In this document: positions 24,820 through 38,806 of the stretch, in pieces | Numbering within the stretch: the first letter of the stretch is position 1 | How the letters are laid out: each line of letters begins with the position of its first letter | NCBI RefSeq assembly: GCF_964355755.1 | Contig: NC_092673.1 | Coordinates: 2,609,001-2,673,000 of the forward strand | DNA from: Antedon mediterranea | Taxonomy: Eukaryota; Echinodermata; Crinoidea; Comatulida; Antedonidae | DNA: 64,000 nt | Direction: 5' to 3' | The notes under the pieces: generated by a model | Databases searched by the model: none | The model's input: the letters and a program-made list of their open reading frames with translations, nothing else | Told to the model about the DNA's origin: nothing | Made by a program: the position numbers and the translations under genes

Positions 24820-27800
24820 TACTGTACGCTGCTATACTACTGTATACATTACTACACAGCATATTTTAATTCCAACAACAACTGTGAATTTAAGGGAAAT
24901 AAATTATGTTAGGCCTAGATGCTCCCAAATCCTTCCTACCATGCGTCGCGCACGATATTTGCGATAAACTTTATAATAGGAAAACTGTAATATATTCCAT
25001 ATCAAATTTAACACTTGGTAACCCCTGCCTAAGTCAAATACATATTGTGAACAGGGTAGAGTAGATAAATATGGAATGTTAGCCAATGATCATTAAATAT
25101 TGACATCAAATGTAAGAGTATGTAAACAAAATGATAAATTGGACCAAGTATCAGTGATACTGATGAACAAATGGCAGTGGCATTTAAATAAATCAAACAA
25201 ACTTTACTACTATGCAAATGGCCGTATTATGGCCTATCTTTAAAGTTTAAGATACAACGTTTATGGAACAAAATACTTCAGAATAAAATTTAATGTCTTA
25301 ATAAAAGTACTATATACTAGTAAGTGCATCTTGGCTACATGTCAACTGTTCTATTTTCATATTATAACTTGGCATAATAAATAAGTCTATACAGCTAAAA
25401 CAAATTTCTTAATATTATGGCATCATGTACTGTACTGTATGTTTATTAAGACTGGATATTGAATAACAAATTACTGTAGTATCATTCTATTAATTACAAA
25501 AAAAATTCTTATTATTTAAGATTTATATTAGCATTATGAAACATAATTTGTATATAATTTTATGCAATTGACAATGGAAATAACTTTCCAACGATGAATG
25601 AATAAATACTTGTTGGATAATCTGTTGCTAGGCATTGTGCAATTTTGATATGATATTATATAAATGGTACAAGGTCTTTTGTTTACCTAGAGACTATTGC
25701 CACTGTCAAATCCAGGGTTTACGATCAAGTAGCCAATCAAACGAGAGAAGCAATGACAAAAGACAATGTCTTGGGATTTGCTCGTGAGTTATACAGTACA
25801 TGCCAGATTGGTTGTAAGTTTACAGATTCATGCAATCATTTTGATGTTCATTTTTTATGCTATTTGCAGTTTCTCAGGACAGCTGCTACTCAGTTACTGT
25901 TGTATATCCTGGGAACTACTGAACGAAGAGCAAAATGAATACTTCAACAATAATTAAATACTAAACACACTAAGAATATTAATATGTATGCTACTTGTAT
26001 AACTTCTGGTGACTACTGTATATAACACTCTCAGTTATATGATGATCTTGGGGCCCATTCCTCCTGCGATCAAATAACCGATTAATACCGTACTGTAAAA
26101 CAAAATTTATCCATAATTTCTTAAAACAGCAGAAACAGGACAAATTTCAATTAACAAGTTATTGTACAGTATATGACGTCCACAAAATAACTATTAAAAT
26201 CACCCAATTGGGTGATTTGAATGTCATTTCACCAAATTTCGCTTTGAAAAATTTCAATACAATGAAAAAAAATAAATAAATACTTTATTGACCGGTGTTG
26301 ACCTTCAGTACACTACCAAAGCATCCTGAACGTTTTACCGCCTGAGCGCTTTGCATTTTTAATAACCTCTTTTTTTTTAAATGGTTTTAAACTTAAATGA
26401 GGTTGATATAGATTTTATCCTATAATCACAATTCAACGTTCTGTAGCAGAAACAGGCCAATGGTTGAAGACCGCAACAATTTTGGAAGAAATTCTGAGGG
26501 TTACGTCCGGTTGTTGAAGAAATAGGAAGTTGAACAAGAAATAAACAAAGAAATAACAATTTTAAAGTCTTTTTAAGAAAGATCTCATTTTCATATTTCA
26601 ATTGTGTGCTTATTTCTAACCTTTGTCAATACTATTCATATATTAGAAATGGAAATACTAAGTAAACAAGTAAACAATGTAAACTGTAGCAAAAAATCTA
26701 ATGAAATAATCTATTTGCTTCATTGTCCAATGAAAACCTCACAACGCCATTACTTTTAATGGAATTATTGACCTGATGTTGTCAAATAAATTTCTAGTTT
26801 TATGGATAAGAGCATGTATGCAGCCTCGTAAGTCGACTTAATCAACACAAAGAAACTGGGAACATGTCTTCTTAATCTATAAGATCATTAACAGAATGCA
26901 GCACCATACGGAGAATGCTTTAAATACTAAATTTTAGATGTAAATTTTAAAATGAAAAGAACACATACAGTATTAATAATAATGACTGCTGACGAAATTC
27001 AATTATGAGGATAAAATGATAGACTTGATGAAAATGACAGACAGCAATAATTATGATGATGTCAGGTGACAATGATGTCAGGTGACGATGATGTCAGGTG
27101 ACGAGTATCATGACAATGATGATGTTAGCAATAGCCTCGGCTATTCCCCCACCCCCAAGCCTAAGCTAGAGGCTTCCTTGAATAGGGCGTACTAAAATGG
27201 TCTCCCCTATTAATCTTTCCTGTCTCCGATATCTTAATACAAAAACCATTGAAACCATTTTTAAACAACTACAGTATGGCTCTAAAAACCATACTATACT
27301 ATAGTAAATCAAAATGAATCAAAATACCACACACTGTTATGTGTGTGTTTACCTACAAAACATATTTGGCATTAAACTAATTACTAGAGTTCATCAGCGT
27401 ACCGGACACAATTTATGCACAGCACAGCTGTATCTAGTATATCGAGCTGCTATAGAATCTTAACAAACATTCACAAATGGCAACTCTTTGTGGTTCAAAG
27501 AGAGCCTTTAGCCTATTGTGCTCACTCATATGAATAATATTGCAAGCCCACCCATTTGTTAACTGTTAATTAAATTTATAATTTAAATCGTTTCTACAGC
27601 GAGTTCTAAAATTATATACAGGAAATAGACATGCGACTATCTTCTACAACACAGCTTACTGTACGCCATTTGTTATAATTATTATAATCACATTGTATGT
27701 AGTTAATAAATTCATAGATTTTAATATCATTAATGTGCAATGTATTTTAGTGAGAAACTTAATGGATTTTCATTAAAAATAGAAATTTCAATTTAAAGGT

Positions 27801-28660
27801 TAAGTTAGTAGAGGATCCATTAATGTGTAGTGGTTTTATACAATGCCTCATTATGGGTAATTAATACTGATTTAACTGTATTGTATCTAAACCACAAAAC
27901 ATTGAAATGATGATACAAACTATTATGTTGCTACTAAAGATAATTAATGGAATAATGATAAAATGTAGCACTAAAGAAACGCTATTAATATTAATTTACT
28001 ACAAAATAGATGCAACAAAAACAATACATATGATTATAAGATATAAGATACTGTACAATCAGTGGATAGAATTAGAACTAATGTAATTTACAATACCGTA
28101 GTGAATACTGTAGTAAACATTTTTTTTTAGAAACAAGTTTTATTTAATGTTTTGGAAAAGGGTGTGACAAATAATTTCAAGGTGTATGATTCGTCATTTG
28201 GTGGTCCAACATGCCTTCTTATGCTTGAATGAAACGTTAAGAAAAATCTTCCCCTTCCCATCTCCCTCCAACTCCCTTAAAAATGATTGTGACTTGGTCT
28301 ACCAACGGTTTACCACCAGGTTCACCTCTATCCTTTGTACAAGTCCTGCTTCTACAGTATATTGAACTGGTCAACTAAAGTATGTGCCATTTTCCATTCT
28401 TAAATAAATTGATTAATAATTAACCAATCATTGAAACACCTTCCTGCACTTTGAAGTACTGTAGCAAAGTTTTAATTTTGGGACAATAACAGCAGCTGCA
28501 GAGGGATAAAGAACATAATGATGATTATGATGACGACAATGATGATGATGTCATCGGCTATATAGTGAATTGCAATATCCAATTGCCTTATGGGTACTCT
28601 TGCACATTTCATGACAACAGACACGTATGCAGCAAAGTGATATTACATACTTTATGTACA
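24820..28660. other. Non-coding AT-rich stretch with minor repeats
   Basis: 27055-27102 is a 16-bp unit (GATGATGTCAGGTGAC) repeated three times. 27150-27220 has a CCCTATTAA-type transposon-like word. No exon supported. Confidence 0.45.
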
Positions 28661-28663
28661 GTA

Positions 28664-29001
28664 TTGTCCCCCTAAAAAAATAATTATTAAAACATTTTTT
28701 GTTGAAAGTGCCATTTTAATGTCACCTAATAGTTATCCACTTTGACCAAAAATCGGATCGAAAAGAAAGTGTATTTACAGTACCTAAAAAACTGTAATTT
28801 AAAGCAAAAAATAGTCAAATTGGCTGACAGCCAATGGGTTTTTGGTTGAATTTAACCATTTATTTTGCCATTTTATAAGTAAAACCATTAATTTTTTCAG
28901 TATTTTTTTCTACAGTACGGAAGTGACTTTATTAAAACTACAAAATAATCTATTCAAAGTCTGATTTTATTAATCTTTATTTTTCATGTTTTTGGGGAAC
29001 A
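28664..29001. mobile_element. TTGTCCCC MITE, copy 1
   Basis: It starts TTGTCCCCCTAA and ends TTTTTGGGGAACAA, short inverted ends. Interior TAATGTCACCTAATAGTTAT, ACTTTGACCAAA and TAATTTAAAGCAAAAAATA match 59913-60177. Confidence 0.65.
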
Positions 29002-29004
29002 ATA

Positions 29005-32000
29005 CATCTTTAAAGTTCTACTTATCAGTATAAGTTTTCATTTCATGAATAATGCTGTACATTATAGCACAAAAACATACACTGTATAGTCCTCCTGATA
29101 GTCCTCTATTAAATTAATAACTGCGACAAAAATTATGATTGTGAAAGGAAATATTAAGGGGATTGTCTGTCCAAAGTTGTTGATTTAACAGAATAGTAAC
29201 TGTACTGTACATTAGGCAACTTTAATGTGTTTAGGCCTATATGTAAAAATTAAAAAAAAAAAAAAACTAGGGAAAATGTTGGTTTTAAAAATTGTATAAT
29301 AATATTTAAATATATTGATGGTCACTTCCTCTGCTTAATGCACACTCAGACACTGGCATAATATACCAGCCCACAACTGGTCTGACCTTATGACCTATTG
29401 TTTCCATGCATAAGGCTGTTTGCTACATTCCATAGTATATTAAATTCTGTATTGTTTTCCAGCTTTACACTTACAACAGGAGTTTAAACTTCAGTATTCC
29501 TCAATAATGAAAATACTGTAATACTTATACAATAATACATCAATTAATATACATGAATGATAATTTAGTATTCTAAAATTTACATACCTTGGGGCTCACT
29601 AGTTTACGACGTATAGAAAATTCAGTTTTTAATTTTGAATTCAGTTCAATAAACCTTTCAAGGTACTATTTTGAATTAAACAAGGCAAAACAGTCCTAAT
29701 TTGTGAAATGAAAAGAAATTCTACTACAGTATGTATTCTATTAGACTACAGTTAGCTTTTAACATAGAGATTGCTGAATGGTCCAGTCTTACCACATTAA
29801 TGTAGCAGTCACTCGACCTAGCATTGGAAAGCAGTATCTGTACTGCAGATACTGTAGAAAGTTGATATTGGCATTCTAAAGATACTGTACAGATAGTGCA
29901 GTACTTTAATAAGGGCCAAGGCATGGATCAGGTGTAGTACTGTACTGTATAACTGTACTGTATAATGCTAATGGAAAAAGAGAAAGTCTATTGTTTGTTT
30001 ATTGTACATCTACAGTAGTATGATCATCAACAAAGCATGTACTGTAGCTCCTATAGTAGGATCAATTAAACACTAATAATGAATGTTAAAATACTACTTT
30101 CTCATCTAGTATCCACCATAATAACACCAGGTGCCTAAAAATATTACAATAAATTACAAGTTCATAATTATATCGTGAGACAAGGCAGCTGCACCTATTC
30201 AATTTTTATACGCTCCTAGTAACTTTCTAAACTTCTTTTCCTGCAGTGCAACCGGTCATATTGTCAATTCTTTTACACTTAGTTTTCACTTACAGCATGC
30301 CAATTGTGCCTAACTTATCAAGCGTGACCGAAGGATAAATAGAACTGCAGGAATGGAGCGTGTCAGTGTATAGTAAGAGAGAGGATTCCAAATGCTTCAG
30401 CAAATGATAAACATCCATGATACAGGACTAGGGGCCATATTTTAATATAATTAGCATACAGAAACCATGCGAAGGATAATCCAGATTTTTAAAGCCGATA
30501 GAATTCACTCCTTGGAACCGAGCCAAGACTCTGGGCTATGAATACATTTCAAGAGACTTTCAGATGTTTACAATTGGATTAATAATAATATACAATTTTT
30601 AAAAAACAAGACAGATCTAGATGTAATGTAGATTATATTTTTTTGCATGGAAAATTAAAATCTAATTAGCATACTGTACCACCTGCACAGGATTTAGTAA
30701 TACGAGTGTTAGGCTAGGATCCTAAATATCCATAAACATGTTAATAATAGGAAAAGATTATCCATAAAGATCTAACACAATGTACCATACCATTATTACT
30801 GATACCGTACTTGGCATGAAACACGCAACTTCTTAGACATACAGTAACAGAAAAATATTTGATTTTATTTTTTAACACATTATCTTCAATATTCATTTAA
30901 TTTCCTTTATTTCAGATAGTACATCTATAGTAATAGTAAATATCAAAACAATTCACCAGGAAATTAACAATATACTGTAAGATAATATTATATAATTACT
31001 GTATCTATAAGTACATGTAATGTATTATCATTAACAAAATATTAGACTTTACACCAGACAATATACCAAAAATCAACCATTAAAGACAGTATGAACTTGT
31101 GAATGTGAGATCTTATTGTATAAAAAACCGGGTCAAATGGTAATGAAAGTATGAATAAACATTGTGATACAAGAGGAAATGGCAGCCATGTGTACAAAAC
31201 AGTCTGACCTTCATTTGTTTTTATAGCTTACACACTGTATTGGCAACCACAGCCAAAATACTCTAAAGCCTAAAATTGTTGGGAAATATCAATACACAGG
31301 GATTGGTACTACTAATCACTGTATTATACAATTTCTTTATCTTGTTGCTCTGCATAAACTTCAGCCTACCTACGATGCATATGTTTTTATGTATAATATG
31401 ATTCTATCCAATACCTACAGTAAACGCATGCGAACTGCTATTCCACGTCGTCAGGTTAAATGTTCATCATGTTTCTATGGAAACTGATCAAGTAAGGATT
31501 GCTTTATTATTATTTGATGGAATTATAAAGTACACATGCAACCTGTGCATGTGATCGCAATGTTGTGATTTGATTAACAGGCGGAAATTAGCATAAAAGA
31601 CGATAATCGCTTATTTTAAACATACTATTAATAATTCTATATTAAATTTTATATACATGAAAGGTACATTAAGCATAGTGTACTTGTTAAAATCAAAATG
31701 CAACATATTTTAACTCTGATGTTCTATTGGCTATTTTTTCTATCCAAAAACATTTTATAAATTTAAAATACAAGAAGGATCCTCGATCAATAAAAACAGC
31801 ACAAATCTTGTAAATATTCTATAAAAGCATTAAATTTTAAATACAGAATCATCCCTTTTCTTAAATCTCTGTATAATATTATAATTATAGATAATTAAAT
31901 TAATAATGGTAATTCTATAAGTTGGGTTAATATACGGACCAAGGTCAACGCAAGCGAGAATATTAGGTCTACTGTACCTTCCTATATCGAATTGAAATTA

Positions 32001-32690
32001 ATTTTACAGTTCTATTTTAATTAATTTTAAATGAGAAACCAATTTCAGGGAGTGTGAATATCAGCATATCATTCAGTTATTCAATTACGTACACTTGCAT
32101 TTAAATCTCAAAATATAATTTAGCAGGATGCGGTTGTGATTAAAGTTTCATTTGACGCAGGAAGTTTAAGGAGCTTTAAACAGAACCAAAGCTGCTGGCC
32201 TAGACAAAAGAATAAGGAAGTGTGTACATCATTCACATTCTGCTTACAATGAATAAATTTACATAAATTGGAAAACATAATTCTTTTTACCTCTCACACT
32301 GTAATATCCAAAGCCATAAAACAACATAAACAATCTATAAACTCCATATTGGACAGATTGTTTGTAGATTGAATAAACAAAAAACGTAATGTCATCAGAG
32401 CAATAAATAACAAGTTGCAATGTTTAAACTCCAAAATAATATAGCGACTGTGATTTGACAAGTTTGCAAACCAAACCTTTATTGCAAATAAAGCCAAGAT
32501 TTTAAAAATACCTTGTCTTGTGATTAATGTTCACACTGTATCACACACAGATAGTGTGGCCTAGGCTATACTTGACAAAAAAAAATAAAAATTATCGACT
32601 ATTTATGGCACTGTAAATTTAAATTGTGGTACCTTGGTCAATATACCGATGTAAAAAATAAGTCTACATAAAAACGAATAAGAATTCTGG
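29005..32690. other. Non-coding; possible minor donors on minus strand
   Basis: 30230-30570 is less AT-rich and ends on the minus strand with CATGCT|GTAAGTG (30294). 29590 has a CCAAG|GTATGT donor. Either could be an untranslated exon of the leftward gene, but no open frame supports this. GTACTGTA words are frequent around 29.9 kb. Confidence 0.3.
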
Positions 32691-32695
32691 GAATA

Positions 32696-33329
32696 TTAAA
32701 GCCCCATTCCCTACGTTTTTTAGATCTAATTTAAGATCACAAACTATATTTAATGTAAAAATAATACTATATGGTCCTATTGCGATAACTTTTTTCGTCT
32801 TTAAACGGTTAAAAATGTGAAAAATAAATCGATTTTAATAATTATAGCGGCCCGCTATAAATCCCAAAATGCATTGCGCGCGGATTGATATTTTTGTTTT
32901 TCACCTGTAATTCGCCCACTTTTCGATCGATCGTGAAGCCAAAACAAATGGAAGACTCCTAACTTTTCAGCGAAAATACCGGGTTTTCCCCAATATTTAT
33001 CAACGGAGTCTGGCAAAAATAGAAAGACAATTAATGCAGCAACTATACAACGTCAGGCTAGGTATATAGCTAGCGTACGATGTTCGTACGTTACCGATGT
33101 TTACCAGCTAGGCCTACAAAACTAAGCCTAGCTAGGCTAGGCCTGAGACCGTCCACGAGAGGTCGATCGCCGCGAGCTACTTAGGTAGTGCATTGTTTCT
33201 CACTTTTTATCATAATTTACCATAAAACGTACATTTAAGACAAGGAATGACATGGTTTAATGTTTTTAAAGTGATATATATGTATTATTTTCCAAAAAAC
33301 GTCCAAAATTGCAGGGAAGGGGTCTTTAA
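32696..33329. mobile_element. TTAA-flanked element, copy 1
   Basis: A 626-bp element between two TTAA sites begins AGCCCCATTCCCTACG and ends GCAGGGAAGGGGTCT, inverted ends of about 15 bp. The interior contains GCGGCCCGCTATAAATCCCA and CGATCGATCGTGA. A near-identical copy is at 60256-60860. TTAA duplication suggests a piggyBac-type transposase in trans. Confidence 0.8.
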
Positions 33330-36300
33330 TATTTTTTCATCAATTTTGCATTCCTACTTTACGGAGTGCTTTGTGCTAATTTGACATGGTCCGTATGATT
33401 ACTTATTTAAGTCTGGTCCTTCATTGGACAGTTTATGTGGATACAACATAAAATGATAAATTCTTCAGTTGACCAACAAGTGACAGTTTGGATGGTCCAG
33501 CGTGTCACGATTGGTCAAATATACTTGTGGTGCGTCGATAGATTATGCGGTATAATCATTAAATTAGAAACTAGGCCTAGCCTACTGTACCTACAGTACT
33601 AATAGGCCTAGCCTACTGTAGGCAACATCTAATAATAATGGCTAGCCAGTATCCTAGGCCCAAGCAGCCTACTAGAGGCCCTATTTTTTAGATTAGTTTT
33701 ATTTAGGCCCTAAAAACTAATGCAATTTAATATCTTTAACATAAAAATAAAGGCTAAAAGCAACTAAATTAAAGACATGATATATATAAAAATATTCATT
33801 TTTTATGAAATATTGGGGTCAAAAATTGCTTCCAAAAAAAGTTTAGGCCACCACACAAAAATGAATAACCTGCCTGCTTGGGCAGGCCTAGGCCTCGAGT
33901 CCTACTACTAACTAGGCCTACTTATTTTACTAGGCTACACGACGCACGTTAAATATAATATAAGCAAACAAATAATCTTCATACTTAACATTTCCGACTA
34001 GTTTAATAAAAATATCTATTAGGCTAGGCCTAATTCTATATACTTGTTTATATTTGAAGAAAATAACGCTTACCACGGAGTAAACTAAGTCCCTTTTCTA
34101 TGCCTGATTTTCTTGCCTTTATACACAACCTACTCATACCAGCTCTCAGCCTGAATGAGCGAATGGTTTCGCGAAACAAGGCAATGTACTCGCGAAACAG
34201 CTGCTTGTCGAAGGGTCAATGCTTGTGTTTATTTGATTATCACACACGAAGGCGGGGTCTCCCTCTTTCCGTCATTCATTCAGATCGCAAGTAAAGCCGC
34301 AGAGGAATTCCCCTGGTACTGGATAAAACCTTCATGAAATGAAGCAAAAATATATTGCCAAATTTCAAGAAAAATACCAACCTGTTAAATTTAATGATTT
34401 TGAGCACTAAAAAATGTATCATAATCATAACATTTTGTGAAAATGTGTTTGTTAGGCCGACTGCCAAGATCTAAAATTAAACTCGAGCGTAAGCCTATTT
34501 AAATATCCATAATAATAGTAGGTAAATGTATTGATTATTGTATAACAGGAATTTTGATAAAATCATATCTTTTATTTTATTTCAAAGGAAAATATTAAAT
34601 ATCTAAATTATATACTTTATTTATAAGTACTGTTGGGTTCTAAACCCAGTTTTTACTATAAAAGTTAATAACATGTTGTGTTACACCCCTAAGCAAAAAA
34701 TGGTTGTGTCAAAAAGATAACGTCACGTTGTCGGGATACCCAATCCAAATGCGTTGCTCATAGAACTTCGGGTAGCTTTCACACATTGAAATGTGAATGT
34801 CAATTTCTCTCTTCTTCTCGATCAATATTATAATTAATATATTGTAGGCCTTTCATCCATGCAGGGAAGAATTATTGTACATAGTCTATTAACCAATTTA
34901 TATATAGATTTAAACACTAGAAACAGGTTGAAGAGTATACAAATTATTACCAAAAAAATCAATCAGAGGATACTGGATACTCTGTCTGTTACATTTTAGT
35001 ACTGTGCCTCGTACTACTAGTACTGTACACGTCTGCTGCTTTTTGTGGCGCGAAAATATTGACGATCGATGCGGGCTCTTTTCCATACATTGAGGTTATT
35101 GATTGCCGTATATTAAAATTCAATTAAATATTATGTAATTTAATTTATCTGCTCTAATAATAATATTGGAAATGTAGGCCTAAATATAAACGAATGAATT
35201 GTAGGCCCAGAGGCCTCCTGACGCCTACACACAATTTCCTAAATTAAGTACGGTAGGCCTACCTACCTACGGTCCATTAGCCCAAATGCCTAACAAATAT
35301 TATTGTTGACAGCCCATATTACATTTTTGATATATGTTTAACATGACATTAAATTGGACAAAATCCACAAGTAGGCGTAGTAGGCACGGCATATTTTGGC
35401 CCTCGTGCGATTTAATTTTCTCCTCTTTGAAATGTAGACAGCTTTCTTGTGCATTTAATCATGTTTCCTGTTATTCCACATATTTGTGACGGTCGTAGGA
35501 AACAAAATCACATCGTCAATTTTATCCCTTATCGAAATCTTACAGTTTAATGTAAACTTCCCGTTCTTTGCACACGATACGTGCAACAGTGAGTAAATAA
35601 GCCCCGAGTACGCCTGATTGTGTGCGTTCCGTTTTTATCATTTGTCGACCCTCTTCGAAAACAGGACAATGTCACCCGATGATGAGAGAGAGGGGTGCGG
35701 GGTTACAATTTATAAAATCAAGTTATTACCAGTTTAAAAAGTACAAGAGTTTTAAATACTTAATAGGTCTACGCATATACGCACATAGCACTCATCAAAC
35801 GTGTTTTATGCAGTATTAGCGCGCCATACATTTGCTATGCCCATGCTTATAACGATTAGCCTGTGTGTGTGTGTAGTGTTTGCATCTGCATACAATATAC
35901 TTTATGGCTTTACACTGTGCTTATTGATTATTCCACACAATTTGTTCTAATTTGTCTCATCACCATACATGCAGGCAGCTTCAATATATCGATTGAATAT
36001 TACCTACTCTCAATTCTTTTATTTCTCCCGACTCGATCAACATTAATTCAATTAAGAATTATATATTAATTTATCCCGATAAGGTAATGCACTTATCGGA
36101 TGTATATCTGGACTGGATAGTATGCCCTGACGACAAGCCCTGTGGATCGGAATGGAGCAACGTTGATTCGCGCAAAGTTTTTGGCGATTGAGGGCGCTAT
36201 GTGTAAAACTTTTTGGAGAAAAGTTTGCTAGAAAGAAATTTCTGATTTTTACTCCGTAAGGACTAATCTGAAATAATACTAGCACTTAGTTTATTATACT

Positions 36301-36890
36301 TGTTGATTAGATGCTACTTTTAAATATTATTGGGTTTTAATATTATATATTTTTAAATCAATATAGTACGAAAAGTAGGCCTACAGCAGATGGATTCGTA
36401 AGCAACCATACCACCCATTTACGACTCGCAACTATGTATATGCATTGTTGCAATCAGCCCCTGGACAATTTGTCACCATGGTTTCATTCCTTCGTGGATT
36501 ACTATTCACTTCGAAGATTTGCGCAACAAATCAAAATAAATAATGTGATAATATGTAGTCGTTAGCACGTCTTTCGTATATATTCTCTATGACTCATGCA
36601 GACTGTGCAAACGCACATTATAATGAATTGTTTTCGTAAATATCTTACACAGACACAAAAACATGAAATTCCGTTTCTCGCCTCTTCTTTGTGCTTCTAT
36701 TCCGCAGCTCTCTTCCCCACAAAATCAGCATAATAATAATAATAATAATAGATTGACAAATATATGATTTAATTGAACATTGAACATACAATTACATAAT
36801 TGAATACGATGTTGTACGATGAATTTCAAACCCGTTTATTTATAAGGATAGAATTTCCCGCTTAACTTTACACTTGGACCACCGGACCAC
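33330..36890. other. Intergenic stretch, richer in TAGGCCTA words and CpG
   Basis: Apart from the candidate exon at 34.1-34.3 kb I see only dispersed TAGGCCTAG words (33.58-33.93, 35.17-35.28 kb), an AATAATAATAAT microsatellite (36731-36750) and short frames. 35.4-36.3 kb is somewhat more CpG-rich. Confidence 0.4.
34074..34300 (-). other. Candidate 5' exon with strong donor
   Basis: The minus strand shows a consensus donor (CCGTG|GTAAGC) at 34073. Before it is a less AT-rich segment with an ATG at 34137 and 21 open codons beginning MSRLCIKARKSGIEKG. Just upstream lie two CGCGAAAC motifs, one inside the 12-bp palindrome GTTTCGCGAAAC (34166-34177). The setting (more CpG than the surrounding sequence, E2F-like palindrome, good donor) fits a promoter-proximal first exon transcribed leftward. 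The only minus-strand gene start to its left with an unassigned 5' end is the FAM53-like exon at 13.3 kb, so this may be its non-coding first exon. That link is inference; the open frame may also be coding in an unknown gene. Confidence 0.35.
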
Positions 36891-36894
36891 CAAA

Positions 36895-37052
36895 GATTGG
36901 TCTCCTATTAGGACGCAGCGCAAAGATGTAGACGTACCGCAAGCGAGTTGTCCAATCACACGCGACTGTTCGAATAATCTATCGTTTGTGATTGGTCAAA
37001 TCACTTTGCGTTGCGTTACGTCCTTGCGTTGCGTACCGGTGGGAACCACTAA
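36895..37052. mobile_element. Palindromic GCGTTGCGT element, copy 1
   Basis: The left arm has GGACGCAGCGCAAAGATG and the right arm CTTTGCGTTGCGTTACGTCC, imperfectly inverted around a CGAATAATC centre. CCAATCACA and TGTGATTGG form the inner arms. A partial copy is at 42046-42166. Confidence 0.65.
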
Positions 37053-37640
37053 GCTTAAGTGTTAGATGGATGTAGTTGAGTTTCCGATTATAATTCCGAT
37101 CCGTCTAAAAATTATTATCTATCAAATGTTGTGTACTAGAGAAGCATAATATGGAGGCATATCTATGTCGGGACGCGGGTATAAGTCAATAACAATCTTT
37201 ATACGACGAAGAGAATCGACCCAGAAACATGTTGTTCTATGCTTCGTCGTCGTCGACATTAATGTAGACAAATTTATCCTATTAGCCGTGAGCTTGTAGT
37301 ATTTTTGGTATAATTTTCTGCAAACATGATTGTCATAGTCCGGAAGGTACGTTGTGTTGTGCGCTGTACTTCAGGTCAGCGCCAAGCAGACTATCACGGC
37401 CGCAGTGAACACTTGTAATAATCGATCGATCCTCATCTATAGGGGTTTGCGTAAGCAAAGCACTATTAATTAGGTCATTTATCATCACATGTAACCAACT
37501 TAATGCTATCATTTCTCATTTTGTTATCTGCATACAGGCATAAAACATTGATAAGCGTTGTCGTCGTACATGACAATGCTTCGACCTACTTAACTTCAAT
37601 GATGACCGAGTGTTTATTTGGAATGTGATGGGGGTAGAGG

Positions 37641-38452
37641 ATGGATGAAATAATATCGCATGGGACACAAGTTGACCTATGACCCACATATACCCGAAAG
37701 TTGGATGAAATAATATCGCTTAGGACACAAGTTGACCTGTGATCCACCCATCCACAAGATTAAGGCGTATATACCCGAAAGTTGGATGAAATAATATCGC
37801 ATGGGACACAAGTTGACCTATGACCCACCCACTTAAAGATTAAAGCATATATACCCGAAAGTTGGATGAAATAATATCGCTTAGGACACAAGTTGACCTG
37901 TGACCCACCCATCCACAAGATTAAGGCGTATATACCAGAAAGTTGGATGAAATAATATCGCTTAGGACACAAGTTGACCTATGACCCACCCACTTAAAGA
38001 TTAAAGCATATATACCCGAAAGTTGGATGAAATAATATCGCTTAGGACACAAGTTGACATGTGACCCACCCACCCACAAGATTAAGGAGTTGGAATTAAG
38101 GCGTATGAAAAGCCAAAATTGGATGACATAATATCTCATGGGACACGAGTTGACCTGTGACCCACCACCGTTTTAAGATTAAGGCGTATATACCCGAAAG
38201 TTGGATGAAATAATATCGCATAGGACACAAGTTGACCTGTGACACACCACCGTTTTCAAGATTAAGGCGTATATTCTCCAAAGTTGGTTGAAATAATATC
38301 GCATAGGACACAAGTTGACCTGAGACACAACACCGTTTTCAAGATTAAGGCGTATATACCCGAAAGTTGGTTGAAATAATATCGCATATAGGACACAAAT
38401 TGACCTGTGACACAACACCGTTTTCAAGATTAAGGCGTATATACCAGAACGT
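37641..38452. repeat. 81-bp tandem array, about ten units
   Basis: The unit begins GTTGGATGAAATAATATCGC and includes GGACACAAGTTGACCT and ATTAAGGCGTATATACC. The first unit is shortened. Lengths are 80-85 bp. Near-multiples of three keep several minus-strand frames open; these are not genes. Confidence 0.9.
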
Positions 38453-38806
38453 TGGTTTTGGAAATATTGTTACGTATAGCTAGGTCATTTTCTTATGTTC
38501 GAAAGTAAACCAGTCGTGTATATAACCGCGTGTATATCCGGTATCGATTTGTCCTTTGATATTATCTGTTAATGTGGGAATCGATTAAAAATGAAAAAGG
38601 TAAACAAATATAATACTAGCATACAATTATATAGATCAATGTATGAATACCTGTTAAGAAGCGCGGCGTTGTGATCATTATTTCAAGTTTGATATTACTA
38701 CTACTACTAGTCTAATTACTTGTTATTTAAGTCGGCATTCGACAAAATGCCGAAACAGGATGCGACGATGCAACAACGCTTGAAATAATAATTCCTGTAA
38801 TATCAG

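Noticed and set aside
25753-25957. Two overlapping plus-strand frames ending near a GTAAGTTT word
   Set aside because: A donor-like site follows MTKDNVLGFARELYSTCQIGC, but there is no acceptor upstream and no recognised family, and both frames are short.
37760-38427. Overlapping 70-82 codon minus-strand frames
   Set aside because: They come from the 81-bp tandem array, whose unit length is a multiple of three.
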